DNA of 64,000 bases from Agromyces albus (GTDB taxonomy: Bacteria > Actinomycetota > Actinomycetes > Actinomycetales > Microbacteriaceae): contig NZ_SDPN01000002.1 in NCBI RefSeq assembly GCF_004134825.1, forward strand, positions 164,857 through 228,856, read 5' to 3'. The notes under the pieces were generated by a model. That model made no database searches. It saw only the letters and a list, made by a program, of their open reading frames with translations, and was not told where the DNA came from. The position numbers and the translations under genes were made by a program. This document shows positions 43,330 through 52,600 of this stretch, piece after piece. The first letter of the stretch is position 1. Each line of letters opens with the position of its first letter.

Positions 43330-43791
43330 ATGGGCAAGGTCGTCGAGTTCACGCGGGCCACTGGCTCGCCCACGTCCAAGCCGCTGTGGCGGCACGTGCT
43401 CGGCGAGGTGCTGCGCGGCGAGCGACTCGAGCAGGAGCGCATCCTCACCGAGGTCGCGTCGACCGCGGGCGTCTCGCCGCAGTATCTCTCCGAGATCGAG
43501 CGCGGCCGCAAGGAGCCGTCGTCCGAGGTGCTCGGCTCGGTGGCCGACGCGCTCGGGCTCGCGCTCGTCGACGTGGTCCGCCGTGTCGGCGAGGTGCTCG
43601 GCGAGCGGCAGGAGGCCGAGCGCCGGAACGCCGAGCGGCGCGAGCTCCTGCGGGTCGAGGCCTCGTTCGCGTTCCGCGCCGACGCCGTGCCGGAGCATCC
43701 GCTCGCCACTCCCGACGCCATGCCCGACATCGCCATGCCCGACCCGGCACCGGCTCCCGCGCGCTTCGACGCCTACCTGCTCGCCGCGTAG
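43330..43791 (+). CDS. ClgR/PopR-like XRE regulator
   Basis: 153 residues. The HTH domain (LWRHVLGEVLRGERLEQERILTEVASTAGVSPQYLSEIERGRKEPSSEVLGS) is of the ClgR/PopR group that controls clp genes in actinobacteria. A C-terminal extension rich in Ala/Pro/Asp ends in Leu-Leu-Ala-Ala. In Streptomyces PopR the two C-terminal alanines are needed for ClpP-dependent turnover. It is convergent with and overlaps the 3' end of the clpP operon by 19 bases. See finding on the clpP locus. Confidence 0.85.
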   Translation: MGKVVEFTRATGSPTSKPLWRHVLGEVLRGERLEQERILTEVASTAGVSPQYLSEIERGRKEPSSEVLGSVADALGLALVDVVRRVGEVLGERQEAERRNAERRELLRVEASFAFRADAVPEHPLATPDAMPDIAMPDPAPAPARFDAYLLAA

Positions 43792-44408
43792 GACGCCGCG
43801 ACGCTCGCCGCCCCGATCGGCACTTGCGCCGTGAGCACGTGATCGGCGAGGCCGTACTCGACCGCGGCAGCCGCGGGGAGGATGAGGTCGCGATCGGTGT
43901 CGTGCCGGAGCGTGACGGCATCACGGCCGGTGTCGGCGGCGAGCGCCGCCTCGAGCTCGGCGCGCACGCGCACCACCTCGTCGGCGTGCAGGATGAGGTC
44001 CGGGATCGAGCCGCGTCCCTGCGTCGACGGCTGGTGCAGGATCACCCGCCCGTGCGGCAGGATCGCGCGTTGCCCCTTCGCCCCACCGGCCAGGAGCACC
44101 GCGGCAGGCCCGCCGGCCTGGCCGACGCACGTCGTCGTGACATCCGGCCGGATGTGCTGCATCGTGTCGTACACCGCGAGCGCGGCGCCCGGAGAGCCGC
44201 CGGGGGAGTTCACGTAGAGGCTGATCGGCACGTCGTTCGACTCCGAGGCGAGATGCAGGAACTGCGCGATGAGCACGTTCGCGACGCCGTCGTCGATCTC
44301 GGTGCCGAGGTAGACGATGCGCTCCGAGAGCAGCCGGCTGTAGACGTCGAGCGAGCGCTCCGAGTTGCCGCGCTTCTCGATGACGTAGGGGATCGTGTAA
44401 CTGGTCAT
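43773..44408 (-). CDS. clpP: ClpP-like subunit lacking the catalytic serine
   Basis: 211 residues with the full ClpP fold: IPYVIEKRGNSERSLDVYSRLLSERIVYLG, ISLYVNSPGGSPGAALAVYDTMQ, LLAGGAKGQRAILPHGRVILHQP. At the place of the catalytic Ser (GQAASMGA in active enzymes) it has GQAGGPAA, so Ser is replaced by Gly100. His125 (ILHQP) and Asp170 remain. It should be proteolytically inactive on its own, like ClpR subunits. Start overlaps the upstream clpP stop (ATGA). Confidence 0.92.
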   Translation of the reverse strand: MTSYTIPYVIEKRGNSERSLDVYSRLLSERIVYLGTEIDDGVANVLIAQFLHLASESNDVPISLYVNSPGGSPGAALAVYDTMQHIRPDVTTTCVGQAGGPAAVLLAGGAKGQRAILPHGRVILHQPSTQGRGSIPDLILHADEVVRVRAELEAALAADTGRDAVTLRHDTDRDLILPAAAAVEYGLADHVLTAQVPIGAASVAASYAASR

Positions 44409-45046
44409 GCGGTCACTCGCAATCCGGTCGGTGCCTGTATTCCGGACTGGGGCCGGAGGGCCTGCGGGTACATCTCGTCGAAGCCGTCGGCGATGCGGTC
44501 GATGAAGCCGTAGTCGACGGCCTCGGTCGCCGTGTACCAGCGGTCGCGCAGGGAGTCCTCGGCGATGCGTTCGACGGGCTGGCCCGTGAACTCCGCGACG
44601 AGGCCGAGCACCGTGTCGCGCGTGTAGCGCAGGTCGTCGGCCTGCAGTTCGACGTCGACGGCGGTGCCGCCGATGCCCGCGGATCCCTGGTGCATGAGGA
44701 TGCGCGCGTGCGGCAGCGCGAACCGCTTGCCCGGCGTGCCGGCCGAGAGCAGGAACTGGCCCGCGCTCGCCGCGATGCCGACGGCGATCGTCGAGACGTC
44801 GTTCGGGATCGAGCGCATGACGTCGGCGATCGCGAGCATCGCCGAGACCGAGCCGCCGGGGGAGTTGATCCAGAAGCGGATGTCTCGGCGCGGGTCGTCG
44901 GCCGCGAGGGTGATGAGTTGCCCGACCAGGCGGTTGCCGCCCGCTTGGTCGAGTTCGTCGCCGAGCACGATGATGCGTTCGTGGAAGAGCCGCTTCGTCA
45001 GCTCGGCGTCGATCGGGAGGATCGGAGGGGTCTCATAGTTGCTCAT
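44405..45046 (-). CDS. clpP: ClpP, catalytically intact
   Basis: 213 residues. The catalytic triad is present: Ser94 in GIAASAGQ, His119 in ARILMHQG, Asp164 in IAEDSLRDRW. The N-terminus is short and lacks a long propeptide. There is no clpX or tig nearby as in the main clp operon, so this is probably a second, conditional ClpP set. GGAGAC precedes the ATG at 45046; an in-frame ATG at 45067 is less likely. Confidence 0.93.
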   Translation of the reverse strand: MSNYETPPILPIDAELTKRLFHERIIVLGDELDQAGGNRLVGQLITLAADDPRRDIRFWINSPGGSVSAMLAIADVMRSIPNDVSTIAVGIAASAGQFLLSAGTPGKRFALPHARILMHQGSAGIGGTAVDVELQADDLRYTRDTVLGLVAEFTGQPVERIAEDSLRDRWYTATEAVDYGFIDRIADGFDEMYPQALRPQSGIQAPTGLRVTA

Positions 45047-45094
45047 GTCTCCAGCCTGCGCGGGCACGCTGCGCCGTGGGGCGGATGCCGCTCA

Positions 45095-45116
45095 CGGCAG
45101 TGCTGCCGAGAGCAGA
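45095..45116 (-). promoter_or_regulatory. Candidate PopR-type operator upstream of the clpP operon
   Basis: On the minus strand TCTGCTCTCGGCAGCA (45101-45116) matches 10 of 12 fixed positions of TCTGCC-N3-GGCAGA. It runs into a perfect dyad CGGCAG-TG-CTGCCG (45095-45108). About 50 bases upstream of the first clpP start. Confidence 0.5.
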
Positions 45117-45118
45117 CC

Positions 45119-45165
45119 GGTGGTTGAGTAGCGCCCGGCGAAGCCGGACGCGTATCGAAACCACC
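45119..45165. repeat. Dispersed palindromic repeat, copy 3
   Basis: GGTGGTTGAGTAGCG ... CGCGTATCGAAACCACC with 7-bp perfect terminal arms and a middle GCCCGGCGAAGCCGGACG that makes an inner stem. Sits between the MarR gene and the clpP promoter. Confidence 0.85.
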
Positions 45166-45176
45166 CTCGCGCTACG

Positions 45177-45698
45177 TCACCCCGCGCGCGCGACCGCCGG
45201 GCCCTCGCTGAACTGGCACGAGGTGGCGGCGAGGCGCTCCTCGGGATCGAGCTTCGCGAGCACGGCGCCCGCGATCTGGTAGAGCTGGCCGATCTGCTCC
45301 TCGGTGAGCAGGTCGAGCACGTTCGCGCGCACGGTGTCGACGTGACCGGGCGCCGCCTGGTCGATGAGGTCGAGACCGGCCTCGGTGACCCGCGCGTTCG
45401 TGGCGCGGCGGTCGGTGCGGCATGGAGAACGCTCGATGAGGCCGCGCTCCTCGAGCCGGCGAGCGACGTGGGAGAGGCGCGGCAGGGTGGCATTGGTGCG
45501 CGAGGCGAGCTCGGTCATGACCATGGTGCGTTCGGGCGCCCCGGCGAGTGCCATGAGGGCGCCGTATTCGAAGTGGGTGAGGCCCGCGTCGCGGAGGAGC
45601 TGTGCATCGAGTGCGTTCGGCAGTAGCTCTGTGAGCGCGACGAGCCGCACCCAGGCGGCGGACTCCTCGGTGCTCAGCCATCTCGTGTCGCTGCTCAT
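45177..45698 (-). CDS. MarR-family transcriptional regulator
   Basis: 173 residues. Winged helix with LTHFEYGALMALAGAPERTMVMTELASRTNATLPRLSHVARRLEERGLIERSPCRTDRRATNARVTEAG; the wing arginines and following helix are normal. Divergent from the F420-reductase-like gene, with TTGGTTG-containing partial repeats between that may be its sites. The ligand is unknown. Confidence 0.92.
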   Translation of the reverse strand: MSSDTRWLSTEESAAWVRLVALTELLPNALDAQLLRDAGLTHFEYGALMALAGAPERTMVMTELASRTNATLPRLSHVARRLEERGLIERSPCRTDRRATNARVTEAGLDLIDQAAPGHVDTVRANVLDLLTEEQIGQLYQIAGAVLAKLDPEERLAATSCQFSEGPAVARAG

Positions 45699-45799
45699 GT
45701 CTTCATCCTACCGCATTGGTTGACGCTACAACTGATTGCCGTTAGAGTGTTGGTTGTACCGACAAGTAATGCGCCCCTGCGGCGCCGAGAGGAACACAC

Positions 45800-46372
45800 A
45801 TGACCACCGTCAGCATCATCGGATCCGGCAACATGGGCAGCGTCATCGGCGACATCGTCACCGCCGGCGGCAACACCGTCGAGTACATCGGCCGAGACAC
45901 GTCAGAGGCCATCACGGGCGACATCGTCGTGCTCGCCGTGCCGCACCCCGCGCTCGACGAGATCGTTGCGACTCGCGGCGCCGAGCTCGCCGGCAAGATC
46001 GTCGTCGACATCACGAACCCCCTGAACTTCGAGACCTTCGACTCCCTCGTCACGCCGGCCGACGGCTCGAAGGCGAGCGAGCTCGCGAAGGCCCTCCCCG
46101 ATTCCCGCGTGCTCAAGGCGTTCAATACGAACTTCGCCTCGACGCTCGCCGCGAAGACCGTCGGTGGCCAGCCGACCACCGTGCTCATCGCCGGCGACGA
46201 CGTCGACGCGAAGAACGCCCTCGCCGAGGTCGTGCGTGCCGGCGGCGTCGCTGCGGTCGACGCAGGCTCGCTGTCGCGTGCCCGCGAGCTCGAGTCCGTC
46301 GGCTTCCTCCAGCTCACGCTCGCCGTGCAGGAGAAGATCGGCTGGACCGGCGGCTTCGCGGTCGCAGCCTGA
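45800..46372 (+). CDS. NADPH-dependent F420 reductase-like protein
   Basis: 190 residues with a short Rossmann domain: VSIIGSGNMGSVIGDIVTAGGNTVEYIGR, then VVLAVPHPALDEIV and KIVVDITNPLN, the pattern of F420_oxidored proteins that also includes STEAP-like and FNO enzymes. The C-terminal VLKAFNTNFASTLAAKTVGGQPTTVLIAGDD is typical. Likely NADP-binding; whether F420 is used is not shown. Divergent from the MarR gene. Confidence 0.88.
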   Translation: MTTVSIIGSGNMGSVIGDIVTAGGNTVEYIGRDTSEAITGDIVVLAVPHPALDEIVATRGAELAGKIVVDITNPLNFETFDSLVTPADGSKASELAKALPDSRVLKAFNTNFASTLAAKTVGGQPTTVLIAGDDVDAKNALAEVVRAGGVAAVDAGSLSRARELESVGFLQLTLAVQEKIGWTGGFAVAA

Positions 46373-46375
46373 CGG

Positions 46376-47188
46376 CTACGCGGTGCCGCGCAGGTACCGC
46401 AATTGCGCTCGAACGGATGCCTCGGCTGCACTTCGCACCGAGGCATCCTTGTCGGCGTAGACGAGGTCGGTGACGGCAGCGGTCGACGCGTCCGCGCCGA
46501 GCTCGGCGAGGGCGGCACGAATCTGCTCGATCCGCTCAGCGCGATGGGCGAGGTAGGCGTCGCAGATCTCGGCGAGATCGGGGAGCACCGGTCCGTGGCC
46601 GGGCAGCACGAGCACGGGCGCCTCGGAGCCGAGCGCCCGCAGCCGCTCGAGCGAGCTGAGGTACGGTCCGAGCGCCCCGTCGGGGTCGGAGATGATCGTC
46701 GTTCCCCGACCGAGGATCGTGTCGCCCGTCAGAATCGCATCCTTCACGCCGAGCGCCGCGTCGGCGGGCAGCACGAAGCACACCGAGTCCGCGGTGTGTC
46801 CCGGCGTGGCGACGACCTCGATCTCGAGGCCTGCAACCTTGATGCGCTCGCGATCGCTGAGCGGCGGAGCGCCGAGGCAGAGCCTGCGATCGATGGCACG
46901 CACCGGGGCATCCGTCATCGCGGCGAACCGGGCGACCCCTTCGGTGTGGTCGGCGTGATGGTGCGTGACGAGCACGAGCTCGACGGGGCCGTCGGCGGCG
47001 AGCCGGGCGAGATGCCCGGCGTCGTCGGGGCCGGGGTCGACGACCACGCAGCCCGCGGCACCAGGCGCGCGCAGCACGAAGGAGTTCGTGCCGTCGAGCG
47101 TCATCGGTCCGGGATTCGGCGCCCGCACGAGCGTCGCGACCGCCGAGACCGGCTCGCCGACGGAGGGGCCGGAAGAGGTCTCGTCCAT
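46376..47188 (-). CDS. MBL-fold metallo-hydrolase
   Basis: 270 residues. Metal-binding motif LVTHHHADHTEG (His76, His78, Asp80, His81), later His in TPGHTADSV, Asp in ILTGDTILG and His in VLPGHGPVL. It resembles the LACTB2/RNase Z-like group of beta-lactamase-fold hydrolases. Ends 4 bases after the convergent F420-reductase-like gene. Confidence 0.9.
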   Translation of the reverse strand: MDETSSGPSVGEPVSAVATLVRAPNPGPMTLDGTNSFVLRAPGAAGCVVVDPGPDDAGHLARLAADGPVELVLVTHHHADHTEGVARFAAMTDAPVRAIDRRLCLGAPPLSDRERIKVAGLEIEVVATPGHTADSVCFVLPADAALGVKDAILTGDTILGRGTTIISDPDGALGPYLSSLERLRALGSEAPVLVLPGHGPVLPDLAEICDAYLAHRAERIEQIRAALAELGADASTAAVTDLVYADKDASVRSAAEASVRAQLRYLRGTA

Positions 47189-47269
47189 GCCCGCAGTGTA
47201 TCGGCGCAACCCAGTTCGGAGTACGCCGCGACCCGTGTGCTCGCGTGCCGCGCGGCCTAGTCTGAGGGC

Positions 47270-47998
47270 ATGGACAGCGACCTCGAATCCCTCACCGATC
47301 CCGCCACCACCGGTGCCGCGGCGACGGTCGTGCTGCTGCGCGATGGCGAGCGCGGGGTCGAAGTGCTCCTCGCCGAGCGACCGCGCGACCGCGGCTCGTT
47401 CGCCGGTGCGTGGGTCTTCCCGGGCGGTGCGGTCGACGAGGCGGATGCCGCAGGAGATCCGATCGACGGCATCGAAGCCGCCCGCAGGGCCGCCGTGCGC
47501 GAGACGCGTGAGGAGGTCGGCCTCGAGATCGACCCCGCCGAGCTCGTGCCGTTCTCGCACTGGACCCCGCCGAAAGGCTCGCAGAAGCAGCTCACGACGA
47601 CGTTCTTCGCCGTGCGCGTGCCCGACGGCGAGCTGCGGCTGGCGCCCGACGAGGTCACCGATGCCGAGTGGCTGCGTCCGGTCGACGCGCTCGAGCGGCA
47701 CGCCGCCGGCGCCATGACGCTGTGGCCGCCGACGTGGGTCACGCTGCACGGCCTGCAGCACGCGGCATCCGTCGACGCTGCACTCGCCGAGCTGCGGAGC
47801 GGCGAGGTGCGCCCCTACGTCGGTCGGTTCAACGAGCGACGCACGACCGTGTTCTGGCAGGAGGACGACGAGTACGATGCCGCGAACGGCGCCGAGCGCG
47901 ACCAGCCTGCCGTTCCCGACGACGCCCCCGACGCCGAGGGCCGCCGGCACCGACTCGTGATGGACCGGCTGCCGTGGGTCTACCTGCACCGCTTCTGA
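47270..47998 (+). CDS. NUDIX hydrolase, longer form
   Basis: 242 residues. Nudix-like element GIEAARRAAVRETREEVG after WVFPGG, with a long insert between Gly and the box. The arrangement is similar to NUDIX enzymes related to NUDT19 or acyl-CoA diphosphatases. The C-terminus RRHRLVMDRLPWVYLHRF is conserved-looking. Divergent from the MBL gene. Confidence 0.87.
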   Translation: MDSDLESLTDPATTGAAATVVLLRDGERGVEVLLAERPRDRGSFAGAWVFPGGAVDEADAAGDPIDGIEAARRAAVRETREEVGLEIDPAELVPFSHWTPPKGSQKQLTTTFFAVRVPDGELRLAPDEVTDAEWLRPVDALERHAAGAMTLWPPTWVTLHGLQHAASVDAALAELRSGEVRPYVGRFNERRTTVFWQEDDEYDAANGAERDQPAVPDDAPDAEGRRHRLVMDRLPWVYLHRF

Positions 47999-48051
47999 TC
48001 GACGGCCGGCGCTGATCGACGGCGGCTGCTCGCCGGCGGTACCGTGAGCGT

Positions 48052-49491
48052 GTGGACTGGATCGACTGGTTCGATGCGCACGACTACGAGATCGCCCGCC
48101 AGGTGTTGCAGCGCGGAGTGGGCGCGCTCGCCTTCGTGGCGTTCTGGTCGACGCTGAACCAGTTCCGGCCGCTCCTCGGCGAGCACGGGCTGCTGCCCGT
48201 TCCCGTGCTGCTGCAGCTCTCGTCGCGGCTCCGCGGTCCCACCGTCTTCCGCTGGGGATACACCGATCAGCGGCTCGTGGCCGTGGCGATCGCGGGGCTC
48301 GTGCTCGCGGCATCCGTGATCCTCGGGCTCCCGCAGCTCGGCCCTCCGTGGCTGCCGATGCTCGTCTTCCTGGTGCTCTGGATCCTCTACCTCTCGATCG
48401 TGAACGTCGGCCAGACCTTCTACGGCTTCGGCTGGGAGATGCTGCTCTGCGAGGCGCTCTTCACGGTCGCGTTCCTCGGTTCGATCAACGAGCCGCCGCC
48501 GATCATGATCATCGTCGCCGTGTGGTGGCTCGTGTTCCGGCTCGAGTTCGGGGCGGGCATGATCAAGATCCGCGGCGGGAGCGAGTGGCGCGACCTCACG
48601 GCGCTCATGTACCACCACGAGACGCAGCCGATGCCGAACCCGGTGAGCCGCCAGGCGCACCTGCTGCCGAAGTGGTTTCACAAGGGCGAGGTGCTCGGCA
48701 ACCACTTCGCCCAGCTGATCGTGCCGTTCCTGCTGTTCGTGCCCGGGCCGGTCGGCTCCTCGGCCGCCGCGATCGTGATCCTCACCCAGTTGTGGCTCAT
48801 CGTCACCGGCAACTTCGCGTGGCTCAACTGGATCACCGTGGTGCTCGCGGCATCCGCCGTCACCGACTCCGCCTGGCACTGGCTGATCCCGGCGATCCCG
48901 ACGGACCTGGGCACGGATGCCGCGTCGACGCCGCTCTGGTGGTTCGTCATCGTCGCGGCGGTGGCGGTGCTCCTGCTCGCGCTCAGCTGGCGCCCGGTGC
49001 AGAACCTCTTCTCACGCCGGCAGCTCATGAACGCGAGCTTCAACCGCTGGATGCTCGTGAACGCCTACGGTGCGTTCGGCACCGTCACGAAACGGCGCAT
49101 CGAGATCGTCGTCGAGGGCACCCTTGCCGAGTCGCCCGACGCCGACGCCGAGTGGTGCGAGTACGAGTTCAAGGGCAAGCCCGGCGACCTGCGACGGATG
49201 CCGCCGCAATGGGCGCCCTATCACTTGCGTCTCGACTGGCTCATGTGGTTCCTGCCGCTCGGCCGCATCTGGGAGCCGTGGTTCGAGATGTTCCTGCTGC
49301 GGCTGCTCGAAGCGGATGCCGCGACGCTGAAGCTCATCCGCATCGACCCGTTCGACGGGCGGCAGCCGCGATGGGTGCGCGCCCGTGCGTACCACTACCG
49401 CTTCTCGACGCACGCGGAGTATCGCGAGACGGGTGAGCGCTGGGTGCGCACGCTGCAGGGCGAGGTCATTCCGCCCGCCGGGCTGCGCTGA
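48052..49491 (+). CDS. Lipase maturation factor family membrane protein
   Basis: 479 residues with about eight membrane segments; start GTG. It matches the LMF1 family layout: multi-span N-terminal part (FGWEMLLCEALFTVAFLG; WWLVFRLEFGAGMIKIRGGSEWRDLTALMYHHETQPMPNP) and a soluble C-terminal domain (NRWMLVNAYGAFGTVTKRRIEIVVEGT; WCEYEFKGKPGDLRRMPPQWAPYHLRLDWLMWF). In animals LMF1 assists lipase folding in the ER; the bacterial role is unknown. Confidence 0.9.
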   Translation: MDWIDWFDAHDYEIARQVLQRGVGALAFVAFWSTLNQFRPLLGEHGLLPVPVLLQLSSRLRGPTVFRWGYTDQRLVAVAIAGLVLAASVILGLPQLGPPWLPMLVFLVLWILYLSIVNVGQTFYGFGWEMLLCEALFTVAFLGSINEPPPIMIIVAVWWLVFRLEFGAGMIKIRGGSEWRDLTALMYHHETQPMPNPVSRQAHLLPKWFHKGEVLGNHFAQLIVPFLLFVPGPVGSSAAAIVILTQLWLIVTGNFAWLNWITVVLAASAVTDSAWHWLIPAIPTDLGTDAASTPLWWFVIVAAVAVLLLALSWRPVQNLFSRRQLMNASFNRWMLVNAYGAFGTVTKRRIEIVVEGTLAESPDADAEWCEYEFKGKPGDLRRMPPQWAPYHLRLDWLMWFLPLGRIWEPWFEMFLLRLLEADAATLKLIRIDPFDGRQPRWVRARAYHYRFSTHAEYRETGERWVRTLQGEVIPPAGLR

Positions 49492-49696
49492 TCGGGCGGT
49501 ACTGACCGTTCTGCGGCCGACCGGGCTGGGGCTGATCGTTCACCGGTGCCTGCTTTCCGGCAACCGTTCTCCCAGCTGACCCCGACACGTCGTCCATCGA
49601 ACTCTCGTTGTTCACCGTGGCTGGCCACCGTGTCATCCGGGGTGCCTCGCAACGACCGCGTGGCCCCGAACGGCTTGCCAGGGAGGGTGCACACGC

Positions 49697-52600
49697 ATGC
49701 AGTGGTGGAGGAACGGACGCGGCAACGGCGGCAGACCGATGGGGGTGGTGGCGGTGGTGATCTCGGCGTTCCTCGGAGCGGGCCTCGCGATCGCGCCGGT
49801 GCACGTGCAGGCGGCTTCGGCGGCGCCCGGCACGGTGACACTGCCGGCGGCGAAGCCGACGCCGGCGGAACCCACGCCGCCCCTGCTCACGCCCGAGGAC
49901 GGTGCCTTCCTCGAGGGCATCGTCACGGTCGCGGCCACGCCCGTCGTCGTCGACGAGGACGTGACCTCGCTCACCCTCGACGGTGCGGCGGTCGACGCGA
50001 CGCCGACCGTCGGCGTGTCGCACCTGCGATTCGACGTCGGCACGAACTCGACCGAGGCGCGGTACGGCAACCACGTGCTCGTGAACGGCGACCACCGCAT
50101 CGACCTCGGCGACCACGTGAACGAGCGCGTCGACCTCGAGATCCCGAACGAGCACCTCGTGCAGGGCGAGAACTCGATCGAGGTCGTCACCGGCACGATC
50201 GAGACCTCGTGCGGGATCAACCACGACGACTTCGTGCTCTCGAACATCGGCCTCGAACTGCTCGGCGAGGTCGCCGACGGCGAGGAGAACGAGTACAGCT
50301 ACGCGTTCGGCGACGGCAGCTGCGGGTCGAACACGTCGCTTCGGCTGAGCGCGACGCTCTCCTTCTTCATCCTCGGCGACCCGCAGGGCACGACCGGACT
50401 CACCGCCGACCTCGACACGACCACCGTCGCGAACGGCTCGCACATGATCGTCGCGACGACCGCCTCGGGCGCCACCGCCTCGAGCACCGTCACGGTGAAC
50501 AACGCACCCGGGGGCGCCCCGCTCGTGACGCCCGCAGACGGCACCATCGTGAAGGGCGTGCAGACCATCTTCGCGACGCAGCCCGCCGCCCTCGACGCCG
50601 GCGTCGCCTCGCTCGCGGTCGACGGGGCAGCGACGCCGTCGGTCGCGACGCTCGGTGCAGGCGACGCGACCCTGAGCTTCGATGTCGGCTCGAACGCCCT
50701 CGAGGCCCGGTACCGCAACCACCTCCTCGTGAACGGGATGCGCTTCGACATCGGCGACGCCGTGAACGAGCGGACCCACGTCGTGTTCCCCAACGAGTGG
50801 CTGCAGCCCGGCACGAACACGATCCGGCTCGTGACCGGCGGAGTCGACGCCGCCTGCGGCGTGAACCGCGACGACTTCGCGGTGTCGGCCCTCGCGCTGG
50901 CGCCGGCGGCCGGCACTGCCGCGGGCGTCGGACTGAAGTCCTCCTACAGCATGGGTGACGGCAACTGCGGTTCGAGCGCGACCGCGCTCCGCGAGGTCGC
51001 GCTGCAGTTCACGGTCGACGCCGCCTCGCAGAGCCTGCGCGCCGACCTCGACACCTCCGCCCTGGCCGACGGTGAGCACACGATCGCCGCGGCATCCGTC
51101 TCGGGCGAAGTGGCCACTCGCACCCTCGTGACCGACAACTCCGGTCCCGCCGTCGTGTCGAGCGTGCCGTCCGCCGGCTCGACCATCACCCAGGCGGTCG
51201 CACTCGACGTGCGACTCGAGGACTTCTCGGGCGTGCTCTCCGGCCCCGACGTGACGCTCGACGGGGCTCCCGTGACCCTCGCCGACCTCATCGGACCCGG
51301 CCTCAGCGCAGGTGAGCACGCGCTCGCCGTGACCGCGGCCGACGGGATCGGCAATGGCGTGACCCACGAGATCGTGTTCACGTCGGCCGGCATCCCCGAT
51401 GCACCGGCCGAGCTCGCCCCGGCATCCGGCACCGAGGGCGTCGACGACGCCGTCACCCTCGAGGCGAAGGTCGCCGAGCCCGATGGCGGCGACGTGACGG
51501 CCACCTTCTCGCAGGCCGAGATCCTGACACCCAACCAGGTGTGGCAGGGCACCTCGCCCGAGGTTCCGACGACACTGCAGGTCGAGGGCGAGCAGAAGAT
51601 CGCCGGACCCGACACCCTGCTTCCCGGCGACGGGCTGACGCTCGACACGGAGTCGACCCGCGACATCGCCTGGCAGCGCTTCGACGTGATGGTGCAGGGC
51701 CACGTGGATGCGCCGGTGCTGCGATGGGTGGGCACCATCGACCCCGACCGGCTCGCCTCGCTGCGGGCGTGGAACCTCACGACGAGCACGTGGGACGTGC
51801 TGGCGAGCGCCCGCGGCGCAGCCGAGGGTGACACCGTGCTCACCGCCGGGGTCGATGACCGCTACCTCGACGGCCGTCAGGTTCACGCGATGGTGACCGG
51901 CGAAGACCCATTCGCCGACGATCTCGAAGTCGGCGATCCGAACGGGTTCGCCGATCCGGGCAGCTACGACTTCTCGATCGCGCACTTCACCGACACGCAG
52001 TACATCTCGGAGGGCGCGGTCGAGCAGGAGACGGCCGCGGAGCGTGCAATCTGGGAGTCGGCGTACGCCGGCATCGTCGACTGGATCGCCGGCAATGCCG
52101 AGCAGCGCAAGATCGCGTACGTCGCGCACACCGGCGATGTCATCGAGAACAACATCCGGGTTCCCGCGACCGAGGCGATGCAGCAGCAGGTGGTCGGCGA
52201 GTTCGAGGTGTCGAGCAGGCAGCAGGCGGTGCTGGATGCCGCCGGCGTGCCGAACGGCGTCGTCGCGGGCAACCACGACAACCAGTCGGGCACCGAGAAC
52301 GGCCCGGGAGCCATCTTCAACCAGTACTACGGGCCCGACCGCTACGCGGCGGCTGCGGCGGGCTGGGAGCAGGCCGAGTACGGCGGGCCGTGGCGCGAGG
52401 GCGACAACCAGAACCACTACGACCTCTTCTCGGCCGGCGGCCTGGAGTTCGTCGTGGTCGGGCTCTCGTACGGTGTGACCCGCGAGGAGGCCGAATGGGC
52501 CGACGGCGTGTTCACGCAGTTCAGCGAACGCAACGCCATCCTGCTCACGCACGACTACCTGCAGCCGAGCACGCTGCCCGACGGACGCGACGCACCGCTC

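Noticed and set aside
45698..45800. MarR operator from TTGGTTG repeats
   Set aside because: Only partial, imperfect repeats are visible; not strong enough to list as a feature.
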